Below, one piece after another: positions 11,210 to 20,698 of a DNA stretch of 64,000 nucleotides (its first letter is position 1; each line of letters starts with the position of its first letter). The translations under genes and the position numbers were made by a program. The notes beneath the pieces are model-generated. The model did no database searches. It worked only from the letters and a program-made list of their open reading frames with translations, and had not been told where the DNA came from. The stretch is taken from positions 992,001 to 1,056,000 of the forward strand of contig NZ_QETA01000001.1 of the NCBI RefSeq assembly GCF_003123725.1, in the 5' to 3' direction. This DNA is from Corticimicrobacter populi. Lineage in GTDB: Bacteria; Pseudomonadota; Gammaproteobacteria; Burkholderiales; Burkholderiaceae_B.

Positions 11210-13000
11210 TTACTTGCGCTTGACCGGTGGCAGGTCGGTGCAGTGTCCCAGCGCAGCCTCGGCAGCCATACCCATGGACTCACCCAGCGTCGGATGCGGA
11301 TGGATGGTCTTGCCGATATCCACTGCATCTGCGCCCATTTCGATAGCCAGCGCAATCTCGCCGATCAGGTCGCCCGCATGAGTACCAACAATGCCACCAC
11401 CCACGATACGGCCATCCTCGGCATCGAACAGCAGCTTGGTGAAGCCTTCATCACGACCATTGGCAATGGCACGACCCGAGGCAGCCCAGGGGAACAGCCC
11501 CTTGGTCACCTTGACGCCTTGGCGCTTGGCATCCTCTTCGGTCAGACCAACCCAGGCCACCTCGGGGTCCGTGTAGGCCACGGCCGGGATCACGCGAGCA
11601 TCGAAATGGCTCTTCTCGCCCGCAGCCACTTCGGCAGCCACATGTGCCTCATGCACGGCCTTGTGGGCCAGCATGGGTTGCCCGACCACATCACCGATGG
11701 CAAAAATATGCGGCACATTGGTGCGCATCTGGCTATCTACCTCGATGAAGCCACGCTCGGTCACAGTCACGCCCGCCTTGTCGGCACCGATCAGCAGGCC
11801 ATTGGGCTTGCGACCCACTGCCTGCAGCACCAGATCGTAGCGCTGTGGCTCCTTGGGCGCATTCTCGCCTTCGAAGCTCACCCAGATGCCATCCTCGCGC
11901 GCCTCTGCTGCCACCGTACGGGTATTGAGCAGAATGTGGTCGAAGCGGTGGGCATTGATCTTCTGCCAGACCTTGACCAAGTCGCGGTCAGCCCCTTGCA
12001 TCAGACCATCCTGCATTTCGACCACATCAAGCCGGGAGCCCAGCGTGGAATACACCGTGCCCATTTCCAGGCCGATGATCCCGCCGCCGACGATCAGCAT
12101 TTTCTGCGGAATCGACTTGAGCTTGAGTGCGCCGGTCGAGTCAACGATGCGCTCGTCTTCCGGCAGGAAAGGCAGCTTGACCGACTGGCTGCCGGCCGCA
12201 ATGATGGCGTGCCGGAAGCGCACCACCTGTTCGCCCTGTTCCGTGGCCACGCGCAGGTGATAGGGGTCGACGAATTCGCCCACGCCCTGCACCACCTGAA
12301 CCTTGCGGGCCTTGGCCATGCCGGCCAGCCCACCGGTCAGCTTGGCGATGACGCTGTCCTTGAAACCGCGCAGCTTGTCGAGATCGATCTTCGGCTCGCC
12401 GAAGGTGATGCCGTGCGCTTCCTGCGCCTTGGCTTCCTCAATCACGGCAGCGGTGTGCAGCAGCGCCTTGGAAGGAATGCAGCCTACGTTCAGGCATACG
12501 CCGCCCAGGGTTGCATAACGCTCGACCAGCACCACCGACAGTCCCAGGTCCGCAGCACGGAATGCGGCCGAATAACCGCCGGGGCCGGCACCCAGCACCA
12601 GCACGTCGCACTCGGCATCAACCTTGCCGGCATAGCTGCCGGCCGGGGCCGGGGCTGCTGCCTTGGGCGCTGCGGGTGCGGGCGCTTCCTGCTTGGCTGC
12701 GGCAGGAGCCGCAGCGGCCTTGGCCGGTTCGGACGCAGCGGCGGGCGCTGCGCCAGCCGATGCATCGGCAGCCTCGATCTCGAGGATATCGGCCCCCTCG
12801 GCAATCTTGTCGCCGACCTTGACCTTGATGGACTTCACGACCCCGCCCTGCGAGGCTGGAATCTCCATCGAGGCCTTGTCCGACTCCACCGTGATCAGGC
12901 TTTGTTCCGCTTCAATGGTATCGCCCACCGACACCAGCACCTCGATCACTTCCACTTCGCTGAAGTCACCGATATCGGGCACTTTGATAATTGTGCTCAT
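11210..13000 (-). CDS. lpdA: Dihydrolipoyl dehydrogenase (E3) with N-terminal lipoyl domain
   Basis: 596 residues, longer than the usual E3 (about 475) because of a lipoyl domain (about 3-75, lipoyl-Lys in ESDKASME) followed by an Ala/Pro-rich linker to about 120. The FAD-dependent reductase body follows: [11 protein letters not shown], redox disulfide in [16 protein letters not shown] motif [10 protein letters not shown], and the catalytic HPHPTLGE near the C terminus. E3 reoxidises dihydrolipoamide for the pyruvate dehydrogenase complex. Last gene of aceE-aceF-lpdA (11-base gap from aceF). The lipoyl-domain E3 form is typical of Burkholderiales and Neisseria. The lipoyl part is nearly identical to that of AceF. 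Confidence 0.97.
   Translation of the reverse strand: MSTIIKVPDIGDFSEVEVIEVLVSVGDTIEAEQSLITVESDKASMEIPASQGGVVKSIKVKVGDKIAEGADILEIEAADASAGAAPAAASEPAKAAAAPAAAKQEAPAPAAPKAAAPAPAGSYAGKVDAECDVLVLGAGPGGYSAAFRAADLGLSVVLVERYATLGGVCLNVGCIPSKALLHTAAVIEEAKAQEAHGITFGEPKIDLDKLRGFKDSVIAKLTGGLAGMAKARKVQVVQGVGEFVDPYHLRVATEQGEQVVRFRHAIIAAGSQSVKLPFLPEDERIVDSTGALKLKSIPQKMLIVGGGIIGLEMGTVYSTLGSRLDVVEMQDGLMQGADRDLVKVWQKINAHRFDHILLNTRTVAAEAREDGIWVSFEGENAPKEPQRYDLVLQAVGRKPNGLLIGADKAGVTVTERGFIEVDSQMRTNVPHIFAIGDVVGQPMLAHKAVHEAHVAAEVAAGEKSHFDARVIPAVAYTDPEVAWVGLTEEDAKRQGVKVTKGLFPWAASGRAIANGRDEGFTKLLFDAEDGRIVGGGIVGTHAGDLIGEIALAIEMGADAVDIGKTIHPHPTLGESMGMAAEAALGHCTDLPPVKRK
12806..12987 (-). repeat. Lipoyl-domain repeat copy 1 (in lpdA)
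   Basis: About 180 bases nearly identical at the nucleotide level to 14152-14333 in aceF. The encoded 60 residues are identical, and only about a dozen bases differ by eye, mostly silent third positions. Direct repeat at a distance of 1346 bases. Confidence 0.9.
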
Positions 13001-13011
13001 GGGAACGCTCC

Positions 13012-14352
13012 TTACAGGATGGCGCGGCGGAAGTCCGCCAGCAGGCTGCCCAGATAGGCGTTGAAGCGAGCGGCTGCAGCGCCATCGATCACGCGATGGT
13101 CATACGACAGCGACAGCGGCAACGTCAGGCGCGGCACGAACTGCTTGCCATCCCAGACCGGCTTGTGCGAAGAACGGGACACACCCAGAATCGCCACTTC
13201 AGGCGCATTGATAATGGGGGTGAACGAGGTTCCACCGATACCGCCCAGCGACGAGATCGAAAAGCAGCCGCCTTGCATTTCCGCCGGCGCAAGCTTGCCG
13301 TCACGTGCCTTCTTGGCCAGATCGCCGGTTTCCTGTGCCAGCTCCAGCACGCCCTTCTTGTCGGCGTCGCGAATGACAGGCACCACCAGGCCATTGGGCG
13401 TATCGGCGGCGAAACCGATGTGGTAGTACTGCTTGAGCACCAGGTTGTCGCCGTCGAGCGAGGCGTTGAACTCGGGGAACTTCTTGAGCGCGGCCACCAC
13501 GGCCTTGATCAGGAAAGCCAGCATCGTGACCTTGATGCCTGCACGCTCGTTTTCCTTGTTCAGGCGCACGCGCAGCGCTTCCAGTTCGGTGATATCCGCC
13601 TCGTCATTGTTGGTGACATGCGGGATCATGACCCAGTTGCGATGCAGATTGGCACCGGAGATTTTCTTGATGCGCGACAGGGGCTTATTCTCGACCGGGC
13701 CGAACTTGGTGAAGTCGACCTTGGGCCAGGGCAGCAGATCCAGTCCGGCACCACCACCGGACTGCGCTGCAGCCGATGAGGATGCCACGCCACCCGCCAG
13801 CGCCTGCTTGACGAACTGACGTACATCCTCGACCACGATACGGCCCTTGGCACCGGAACCGGTCACACGGCCCAGGTCCACACCCAGCTCGCGAGCGAAC
13901 TTGCGGATGGAAGGCGAAGCATGCGGCAGCTTGCCGCCTGCCGCCGGCATGGCCGGCAGCGATGCCGGCGGCGTACCCGTCGTTGCAACCGGTGCAGTTG
14001 CCTTGGCAGGTGCCGGAACCTCTGCCGGCTTGGCGGCTGCGGCCGGTTCGGCTTTGGCAGTCTCGGGAGCAGCAGGCGCTGCCTCGGCCTTGACTGCCGG
14101 TGCAGCTGCACCGGCCGACTCGACTTCCAGCACCACGCTGCCTTCGGCGACCTTGTCACCGACCTTGACCTTGATGGATTTCACCACCCCGCCCTGCGAG
14201 GCCGGGATCTCCATCGAAGCCTTGTCCGACTCCACCGTGATCAGGCTTTGTTCCGCCTCGATGGTATCGCCCACCGACACCAGCACCTCGATCACTTCCA
14301 CTTCGCTGAAGTCACCGATATCGGGAACCTTGATTTCTACGATTTGGCTCAT
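13012..14352 (-). CDS. aceF: Dihydrolipoyllysine acetyltransferase (pyruvate dehydrogenase E2)
   Basis: 446 residues: one lipoyl domain (about 4-78, ESDKASME), an Ala/Pro linker (about 80-140), a peripheral subunit-binding domain ([23 protein letters not shown]), a second linker, and the catalytic domain ending in [16 protein letters not shown] with the acetyltransferase His and Asp. E2 forms the core of the pyruvate dehydrogenase complex and passes the acetyl group to CoA. A single lipoyl domain is fewer than the three of E. coli AceF. Second gene of the operon, 15 bases after aceE. Confidence 0.97.
   Translation of the reverse strand: MSQIVEIKVPDIGDFSEVEVIEVLVSVGDTIEAEQSLITVESDKASMEIPASQGGVVKSIKVKVGDKVAEGSVVLEVESAGAAAPAVKAEAAPAAPETAKAEPAAAAKPAEVPAPAKATAPVATTGTPPASLPAMPAAGGKLPHASPSIRKFARELGVDLGRVTGSGAKGRIVVEDVRQFVKQALAGGVASSSAAAQSGGGAGLDLLPWPKVDFTKFGPVENKPLSRIKKISGANLHRNWVMIPHVTNNDEADITELEALRVRLNKENERAGIKVTMLAFLIKAVVAALKKFPEFNASLDGDNLVLKQYYHIGFAADTPNGLVVPVIRDADKKGVLELAQETGDLAKKARDGKLAPAEMQGGCFSISSLGGIGGTSFTPIINAPEVAILGVSRSSHKPVWDGKQFVPRLTLPLSLSYDHRVIDGAAAARFNAYLGSLLADFRRAIL
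14152..14333 (-). repeat. Lipoyl-domain repeat copy 2 (in aceF)
   Basis: Partner of 12806-12987. Near-identity at silent positions indicates recent duplication or continuing gene conversion between aceF and lpdA rather than protein-level selection alone. Confidence 0.9.
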
Positions 14353-14367
14353 CTCGATGACTCCCTA

Positions 14368-17073
14368 TCAAGCGTACTGCGGATTGGCTTTGTTGACGTC
14401 GATGCCGTATTTGACGATGGCCTCGGCCACCTTGGCACGCGGCAACTTGCCTTCGTCGGCCAGCGCCTTGAGCGCCGCCAGCACCACGAAATGGCGATCG
14501 ACCTCGAAATGCTCACGCAGCTTGGAGCGGAAATCCGAGCGGCCATAACCGTCGGTCCCCAGCACCTTGAAGGTACGGTTGGCCGGCACAAACGGACGAA
14601 CCTGATCGGCAAACAGCTTGACGTAGTCGGTCGAAGCGATGATCGGACCTTCGTGGCCCGACAACTGCGCCGTGACGTACGGCACCTGTTGCTCGGCATC
14701 CGGGTGCAACAGATTGTGACGCTCGCAGTCCAGACCATCGCGGCGCAGTTCGGTAAAACTGGTGATGCTCCATGCATCGGAGGCCACGCCCCAGTCCTGC
14801 TCAAGCAGATCCTGAGCCGCCAGCACTTCGCGCAGGATGGTGCCGGAGCCCATCAGTTGCACGCGCAGGTCACCCTGGCCACGCGAATTGCAGATGTACA
14901 TGCCGCGGATGATGCCGTCCTCGTCGCCTTCCTTGAGGCCGGGTTGGGCATAGTTCTCGTTCATGACCGTCAGGTAGTAGTACACGTTTTCCTGATTCTC
15001 GACCATGCGCTTGAGGCCGTGCTGCATGATCACGGTCAGTTCGTGGCCGAAGGTCGGGTCATACGACACGCAGTTGGGGATCAGCGCCGACATGATGTGG
15101 CTGTGACCGTCTTCGTGCTGCAGGCCTTCGCCGTTGAGCGTGGTGCGCCCGGCGGTGCCGCCCAGCAGGAAGCCGCGCGCCTGCATATCGCCCGCTGCCC
15201 AGGCCAGGTCGCCGATGCGCTGGAACCCGAACATCGAGTAGTAGATGAAGAACGGGATCATGATGCGGTTGTTCGACGAGTACGAAGTCGCCGCCGCGAT
15301 CCACGAGCTGAATGCGCCCGCTTCGTTGATACCTTCCTGCAGAAGCTGGCCGTTGGCCGACTCCTTGTAGTACATCACCTGATCTTTGTCGACCGGCACA
15401 TATTTCTGCCCTTCCGGCGCATAGATACCGATCTGGCGGAACAGACCTTCCATCCCGAAGGTACGCGACTCATCGGCCAGGATAGGCACCAGGCGCGGCC
15501 CCAGTTCCTTGTCACGCAGCAATTGGTTGAAGAAGCGCACGAACACCTGGGTGGTCGAGACTTCGCGGCCTTCGACTGTCGGCTCCAGCATGGACTTGAA
15601 TGTTTCCAGTCCCGGCACCTTGAGCTGCTCGTCAGCGTGGGTACGGCGCTTGGGCAGGTAGCCACCCAGTTCCTTGCGACGCTCGTGCAGGTATTGCATC
15701 TCGGGCGTATCGTCGGCCGGCTTGATATACGGCAACGATTCGATCTGCTCATCGGAAACGGGAATATTGAAACGGTCGCGGAAATGGCGGATCGAATCGA
15801 TATCCAGCTTCTTCTGCTGGTGTGCGGGATTCTTGGCTTCGCCGGCATGACCCATGCCATAGCCCTTGATGGTCTTGGCCAGGATCACGGTCGGCTGACC
15901 TTCATGCTTGGTCGCGGCATCGAAGGCGGCAAACACCTTATGCGGATCGTGGCCACCGCGGTTCAGGCGCCAGATGTCGTCATCGGTCATGCGGGCGACC
16001 ATTTCCAGCAGCTTGGGATGCTTGCCGAAGAAATGCTCGCGCACGAACTTGCCATCATTGGCCTTGCAGGCCTGGTATTCGCCGTCGACGGTTTCTTCCA
16101 TCACCTGACGCAGGATACCTTCCTTGTCGCTGGCCAGGAGCGGATCCCAATAGCCACCCCAGATCAGCTTGAGCACGTTCCAGCCGGCACCACGGAAGTC
16201 GCCTTCCAGTTCCTGGATGATCTTGGCATTGCCACGCACCGGGCCGTCCAGGCGCTGCAGATTGCAGTTGATGACGAAAATCAGGTTGTCGAGCTTTTCG
16301 CGTGCGGCCAGGCTGATTGCACCCTTCGACTCGGGTTCGTCCATTTCGCCGTCGCCGCAGAAGACCCAGACCTTGCGATTGCTGGTATCGGCAATACCGC
16401 GGGCATGCAGATACTTGAGGAAACGGGCCTGGTAGATCGCCATCAAGGGGCCAAGGCCCATCGAGACCGTCGGGAATTGCCAGAATTCCGGCATCAGCTT
16501 GGGGTGAGGGTAGGACGACAGGCCCTTGCCGCCGACTTCCTGGCGGAAATGGTCGAGTTGGTCTTCGCTCAGACGACCTTCCAGATAGGCACGACCATAG
16601 ACACCCGGCGAGGAATGGCCCTGGAAATACACCAGATCGCCACCGTGGCCTTCGCTTTCAGCATGCCAGAAATGGTTCTGGCCGCAGCCGATCATCGTCG
16701 CCAGCGAGGCGAACGAAGCAATATGACCGCCCAGATCACCACCATCGGGCGGCGACTTGCGGTTGGCCTTGACGACCATGGCCATGGCATTCCAGCGCAC
16801 GAAGTGGCGAATGCGGGCTTCCAGTTCAAGATTGCCAGGGTGCTTGGGCTCAAGCGCGGCGGGAATGGTATTCAGGTAGGCCGTGTTCGGCGAAAACGGA
16901 ATATGGGCACCCGAGCGGCGCGCCTTGTCGATCAGTCGTTCCAACAGGTAGTGTGCCCGCTCCGGGCCCTCCTGCTCCAGCACCGAAGTAAGGGCATCGA
17001 GCCATTCTTGTGTTTCGAGCGCGTCGGCGTCGTTGGCGGGGTCGTGCAGACCGGCATGATTCAGAGCGGACAT
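14368..17073 (-). CDS. aceE: Pyruvate dehydrogenase E1 component, homodimeric
   Basis: 901 residues, the normal length of the homodimeric E1. Thiamine-diphosphate features are present: GHIASFASLATM, the FQGHSSPGVYGRA segment, the GDGEMDEPE thiamin-diphosphate motif with NLIFVINCNLQRLDG, and AGRTTLNGEGLQHEDGHS in the C-terminal half. It decarboxylates pyruvate and reductively acetylates E2 lipoyl groups. Start at 17073 is preceded by CAGGAG with 7-base spacing. First gene of the aceE-aceF-lpdA operon. Confidence 0.98.
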   Translation of the reverse strand: MSALNHAGLHDPANDADALETQEWLDALTSVLEQEGPERAHYLLERLIDKARRSGAHIPFSPNTAYLNTIPAALEPKHPGNLELEARIRHFVRWNAMAMVVKANRKSPPDGGDLGGHIASFASLATMIGCGQNHFWHAESEGHGGDLVYFQGHSSPGVYGRAYLEGRLSEDQLDHFRQEVGGKGLSSYPHPKLMPEFWQFPTVSMGLGPLMAIYQARFLKYLHARGIADTSNRKVWVFCGDGEMDEPESKGAISLAAREKLDNLIFVINCNLQRLDGPVRGNAKIIQELEGDFRGAGWNVLKLIWGGYWDPLLASDKEGILRQVMEETVDGEYQACKANDGKFVREHFFGKHPKLLEMVARMTDDDIWRLNRGGHDPHKVFAAFDAATKHEGQPTVILAKTIKGYGMGHAGEAKNPAHQQKKLDIDSIRHFRDRFNIPVSDEQIESLPYIKPADDTPEMQYLHERRKELGGYLPKRRTHADEQLKVPGLETFKSMLEPTVEGREVSTTQVFVRFFNQLLRDKELGPRLVPILADESRTFGMEGLFRQIGIYAPEGQKYVPVDKDQVMYYKESANGQLLQEGINEAGAFSSWIAAATSYSSNNRIMIPFFIYYSMFGFQRIGDLAWAAGDMQARGFLLGGTAGRTTLNGEGLQHEDGHSHIMSALIPNCVSYDPTFGHELTVIMQHGLKRMVENQENVYYYLTVMNENYAQPGLKEGDEDGIIRGMYICNSRGQGDLRVQLMGSGTILREVLAAQDLLEQDWGVASDAWSITSFTELRRDGLDCERHNLLHPDAEQQVPYVTAQLSGHEGPIIASTDYVKLFADQVRPFVPANRTFKVLGTDGYGRSDFRSKLREHFEVDRHFVVLAALKALADEGKLPRAKVAEAIVKYGIDVNKANPQYA

Positions 17074-17412
17074 CTATTGTCTCCTGTAAGGGGGTCCTAT
17101 CCGATCCAGGGGATGCCCAGTCTTGTCGCAGCGACGCCCTGTTTCGGCTATCGGATCGGATCAAGCATGGCTTACTGCTCCCGTGGAGTCAACGCATTCT
17201 AGGAAAGACACCCGGACAGGGCAAGCAAAATTTCACTTTGCGGGATAGCATTTCATAATGAGAAATTTGATAGCTAAACCTTTAATTTATATCCGATTTT
17301 TTTGCACTGCAACATAACGGAATCTGGATTTTCCACTATATTCCAGACAGCAGTCCGGCACCGTGCCGGCGACAACAGTCTAAAATAGCGTGCTACCCGC
17401 TCGCATGACATC
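17074..17412. promoter_or_regulatory. Divergent intergenic region, aceE / histidine kinase
   Basis: 339 bases without a gene. The aceE-proximal part holds a 9-bp inverted repeat (17099-17107 with 17153-17161) that could fold the aceE leader. The centre (about 17220-17345) is AT-rich and likely contains the promoters. A perfect 15-base palindrome, CCGGCAC-C-GTGCCGG, lies at 17355-17369, and TAAAAT at 17381-17386 could be a -10 element for the kinase gene. I recognise no PdhR-type box. Confidence 0.5.
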
Positions 17413-19167
17413 ATGGCACGCCAGACCAAATCGTTTGTCCCGACCCCTTTCCACGACCACGCGTACGCCCGGCGGCGCGGGTTCTACTGGCTGACGCCCG
17501 CGCTGGTGCTGGTGCTCTACCTCTGTGTCATGGCTGCTTTCTTCTGGCTGCAGAGGCTGCGCGACGACAGCATCATGTTCGTCAGCATCGACCAGGAATT
17601 GCGCCAGCAGCGCCTGCTCTGGCTGGTCATCGCCCTCTCTTGCCTAATCGTCATCAGCCTGCTGGCTCTGTGGCGCTACACGCGCTTTCGCTCACGCGCC
17701 GAGGCAGCGCTGATTGCCGAAACAGGCTTTCGCCGCGCCATGGAAAACTCCATGTCCACCGGCATGCGGGTGCTCGACATGGAAGGTCGCATCGCCTACG
17801 TCAATCCGGCCTTCTGTCGCATGATCGGCTGGAACGAAGCCGATCTGATCGGTCGCAGCCCCCCCTTTCCCTATTGGGTACCGGGCAAGCACGAGGAACA
17901 CCGCCATATCATCGACATCCTGCTCTCGGGCAAGGCTCCCGGCACCGGACTCGAGGTCGAGGCGCAGCGCCGCGACGGTTCACGCTTCACGGCGCGCATG
18001 TATGTCTCACCGCTGCTGGATCCGGCCGGCGACCAGATCGGCTGGATGACCTCCATGACCGACATCACCGAGCCCAAGCGCATCCGCGAGGCACTGACCG
18101 CTGCCCACGAGCGCTTCATGACCGTGCTCGAAGGGCTGGACGATGCCATTTCGGTCACGGCCGACAGCGCCGAAGGTCTCGAGCTGCTGTTCGCCAACCG
18201 CACCTACCGCCGTGTATTCGGCGCGCAGACCAGCGGCCATGATGAACTGCTGGCAGGCCGGCGCGGCCGCTTTACCGAAGAGGCCATCGAGGTCTTTTCG
18301 CAATCGGCCCAGCGCTGGTTCGAGGTGCACCACCGCATGCTGGCCTGGACCGATGGCCGACGCGTGCGCCTGCAGGTAGCGCGCGACATCACCGAACGCC
18401 GCCGCCACGAAGAAGCCTCGCGCCAGCAACAGGCCAAGGTCCAGCTCACCAGCCGACTGACCACCATGGGCGAAATGGCCTCGTCGCTGGCCCATGAACT
18501 CAACCAGCCGCTGACCGCCATCGCCAACTACAGCATGGGGGCCGTCGCCATGGTGCGGGCAGGCCGCACCGATCCCGAGATGCTGTTGCCGGCACTCGAG
18601 AAGGCCGCCAGCCAGGCCGAGCGGGCCGGCAAGATCATCAGTCGCATCCGCGAATTCGTGAAACGCAGCGAGCCGCGCCGCCAGCGCACTGCGCTGGGCA
18701 CCATCGTGGATAACGCCATCGGCTTTGCCGAGATCGACGCCCGCCGCCGCCGCATCCAGATCATACGCCGCGAGCCCGAGGTACTGCCCGAAGTCATGGC
18801 CGATCCGATCCTGATTGAACAGGTTCTGCTCAACATCGTCAAAAATGGCCTGGAAGCCATGGAAAACAGCGAGAGCGATACACTGTATGTGGACATCACG
18901 CCCGGTGCACAGCAGGTCGAAGTGGCGGTCATTGACCGCGGCCACGGCCTGGCGGAGCCCGAGCGGCTGTTCGAACCGTTTTTCAGCACCAAGTCCGAAG
19001 GGCTGGGCATGGGGCTGAATATCTGCCGCACCATCATCGAATTGCATCATGGGCGGCTCTGGGCACAGGCCAACCCGGCGGGAGGCACGATCTTCCGCTT
19101 TACCCTGCCCTGTGCGGCGCCACAATCGACTGCACCCATCGACAAGTCCAAGGAGTTGCATGCATGA
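17413..19167 (+). CDS. Membrane-bound PAS sensor histidine kinase (FixL/DctB-like)
   Basis: 584 residues. Two transmembrane helices (about 25-48 and 72-92) with almost no periplasmic domain, PAS domains (about 110-225 and 235-330), then a HisKA domain with HELNQPLTAIANY (phospho-His near 361) and an ATPase domain with NIVKNGLEAMEN, DRGHGL and GLGMGLNI. The short extracytoplasmic loop suggests that it senses a cytoplasmic or membrane signal through PAS. It overlaps the response regulator gene by ATGA. No heme-binding residue can be assigned, so oxygen sensing is not established. Confidence 0.92.
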   Translation: MARQTKSFVPTPFHDHAYARRRGFYWLTPALVLVLYLCVMAAFFWLQRLRDDSIMFVSIDQELRQQRLLWLVIALSCLIVISLLALWRYTRFRSRAEAALIAETGFRRAMENSMSTGMRVLDMEGRIAYVNPAFCRMIGWNEADLIGRSPPFPYWVPGKHEEHRHIIDILLSGKAPGTGLEVEAQRRDGSRFTARMYVSPLLDPAGDQIGWMTSMTDITEPKRIREALTAAHERFMTVLEGLDDAISVTADSAEGLELLFANRTYRRVFGAQTSGHDELLAGRRGRFTEEAIEVFSQSAQRWFEVHHRMLAWTDGRRVRLQVARDITERRRHEEASRQQQAKVQLTSRLTTMGEMASSLAHELNQPLTAIANYSMGAVAMVRAGRTDPEMLLPALEKAASQAERAGKIISRIREFVKRSEPRRQRTALGTIVDNAIGFAEIDARRRRIQIIRREPEVLPEVMADPILIEQVLLNIVKNGLEAMENSESDTLYVDITPGAQQVEVAVIDRGHGLAEPERLFEPFFSTKSEGLGMGLNICRTIIELHHGRLWAQANPAGGTIFRFTLPCAAPQSTAPIDKSKELHA

Positions 19168-19784
19168 GTTCCATCCCTCCCAGCAGTAGTACCGTTTTCA
19201 TTGTCGATGACGACGAAGCCGTCCGCGACTCGTTGCGCTGGCTGCTCGAGGCCAATGGCTATCGGGTACGCGCCTATGGCGACGCCGAACAGTTCCTGCG
19301 GGAATACGACGAAAACCAGGCTGGCGTACTGATTGCCGATGTCCGCATGCCCGGCATGAGCGGCCTGGAACTGCAGGAGCAACTGCTGGCACGCAACTCG
19401 CCGCTGCCCATCGTCTTCATCACCGGTCACGGCGACGTGCCGATGGCGGTATCGACCATGAAGAAAGGGGCTGTGGACTTTCTCGAAAAACCCTTCAACG
19501 AAGCCGACCTGCGTGAAATCGTCGGCCGCATGCTCGAAGAAGCGGCCCAGCGGCTCAACCAGGCCCAGTCCAAGCGCAACCACGAAGCCATGCTGGCCCG
19601 CCTCACCACCCGCGAACAGCAGGTGCTGGAGCGCATCGTAGCCGGTCGCCTCAACAAGCAGATCGCCGATGATCTCAACATCAGCATCAAAACGGTCGAG
19701 GCCCATCGGGCCAACATCATGGAAAAGCTGCAGGTCACCACGGTTGCCGATCTCATGAAGGTCGCCCTGCACCAGGAGTCCTGA
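19164..19784 (+). CDS. FixJ-family response regulator
   Basis: 206 residues. Receiver domain (about 8-122) with acidic pocket [10 protein letters not shown], phosphoacceptor Asp in LIADVRMPG, Thr in [15 protein letters not shown] and Lys in FLEKPF. The C-terminal LuxR/NarL-type helix-turn-helix ([20 protein letters not shown], then [20 protein letters not shown]) binds DNA. Start overlaps the kinase stop codon, so the two are co-translated and form one two-component system. Targets are unknown; the adjacent divergent aceE operon is a candidate. Confidence 0.94.
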   Translation: MSSIPPSSSTVFIVDDDEAVRDSLRWLLEANGYRVRAYGDAEQFLREYDENQAGVLIADVRMPGMSGLELQEQLLARNSPLPIVFITGHGDVPMAVSTMKKGAVDFLEKPFNEADLREIVGRMLEEAAQRLNQAQSKRNHEAMLARLTTREQQVLERIVAGRLNKQIADDLNISIKTVEAHRANIMEKLQVTTVADLMKVALHQES

Positions 19785-19825
19785 ACCGGGACCATACACA
19801 TCAAGGAATGAGGAACATATCCAGC

Positions 19826-20689
19826 ATGACAGCTCGCATCATCGACGGCGCCGCCCTGGCCCGCACCATTCGTACCGACGTTGCCCGTCGCGCCGAGGCG
19901 CTGACGGCTCAGGGCGTCAAGCCCGGCCTGGCCGTGATACTGGTCGGCGACAGCCCGGCCTCCCAGGTTTATGTGCGCAACAAGGTCAATGCCTGCGAAC
20001 AGGCCGGCATGCACTCGGTACTCGAAAAATACGAGGCCGGGATGAGCGAAGCCGAACTGCTGGCGCGTATCGATGCGCTCAACCATGATCCTGACATCCA
20101 CGGCATCCTGGTACAGTTGCCTTTGCCGGCCCACATCGATCCGCATCGCGTGATCGAAGCCATTGCCGCTGCCAAGGATGTGGACGGTTTCCATATCAGC
20201 AATGCCGGCCTGCTGATGACCGGCCAGCCGCTGTTCCGCCCCTGCACGCCCTATGGCGTGATGAAGATGCTGGAACACGAAGGTGCCGAACTGCGCGGTG
20301 CCGAAGCGGTGGTGGTGGGTGCCAGCAATATCGTGGGCAAACCCATGGCGCTGCTGCTACAAGCAGCAGGTGCCACCGTCACCATCTGCAACAGCAAGAC
20401 CCGTGACCTGGCCACGCACACCCGCCGTGCCGACATCCTGGTAGTCGCCACAGGCCGACCGCGCATGATCACCGGCGCACAGATCAAGCCGAGCGCCATC
20501 GTAATCGATGTCGGCATCAACCGCCTCGACGATGGCAAGCTGTGCGGCGATGTCGATTTCGACTCCGCACGCGAAGTCGCCGGTGCCATCACCCCCGTAC
20601 CGGGTGGCGTCGGCCCCATGACCATCGCCATGCTGCTGGTCAACACCATCGAAGCTGCCGAGCGCTGCCTGGCGCAGCATTCTGACTGA
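19826..20689 (+). CDS. folD: Bifunctional methylenetetrahydrofolate dehydrogenase / methenyltetrahydrofolate cyclohydrolase
   Basis: 287 residues. Family motifs include [14 protein letters not shown] (with the catalytic Lys), a GILVQLPLP segment, [11 protein letters not shown] and [11 protein letters not shown], plus a C-terminal [12 protein letters not shown]. It interconverts 5,10-methylene-, methenyl- and 10-formyl-THF using NADP in the cytoplasm. The ATG at 19826 fits the family N terminus ([11 protein letters not shown]); an upstream ATG at 19808 adds six unconserved residues. Likely co-transcribed with prlC, 9 bases downstream. Confidence 0.97.
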   Translation: MTARIIDGAALARTIRTDVARRAEALTAQGVKPGLAVILVGDSPASQVYVRNKVNACEQAGMHSVLEKYEAGMSEAELLARIDALNHDPDIHGILVQLPLPAHIDPHRVIEAIAAAKDVDGFHISNAGLLMTGQPLFRPCTPYGVMKMLEHEGAELRGAEAVVVGASNIVGKPMALLLQAAGATVTICNSKTRDLATHTRRADILVVATGRPRMITGAQIKPSAIVIDVGINRLDDGKLCGDVDFDSAREVAGAITPVPGGVGPMTIAMLLVNTIEAAERCLAQHSD

Positions 20690-20698
20690 GGCCCTGCC

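Noticed and set aside
13921-17202. A 1093-codon open frame on the plus strand opposite aceF and aceE
   Set aside because: It is the mirror of highly conserved aceE codons in GC-rich DNA; composition and motifs match no protein family.
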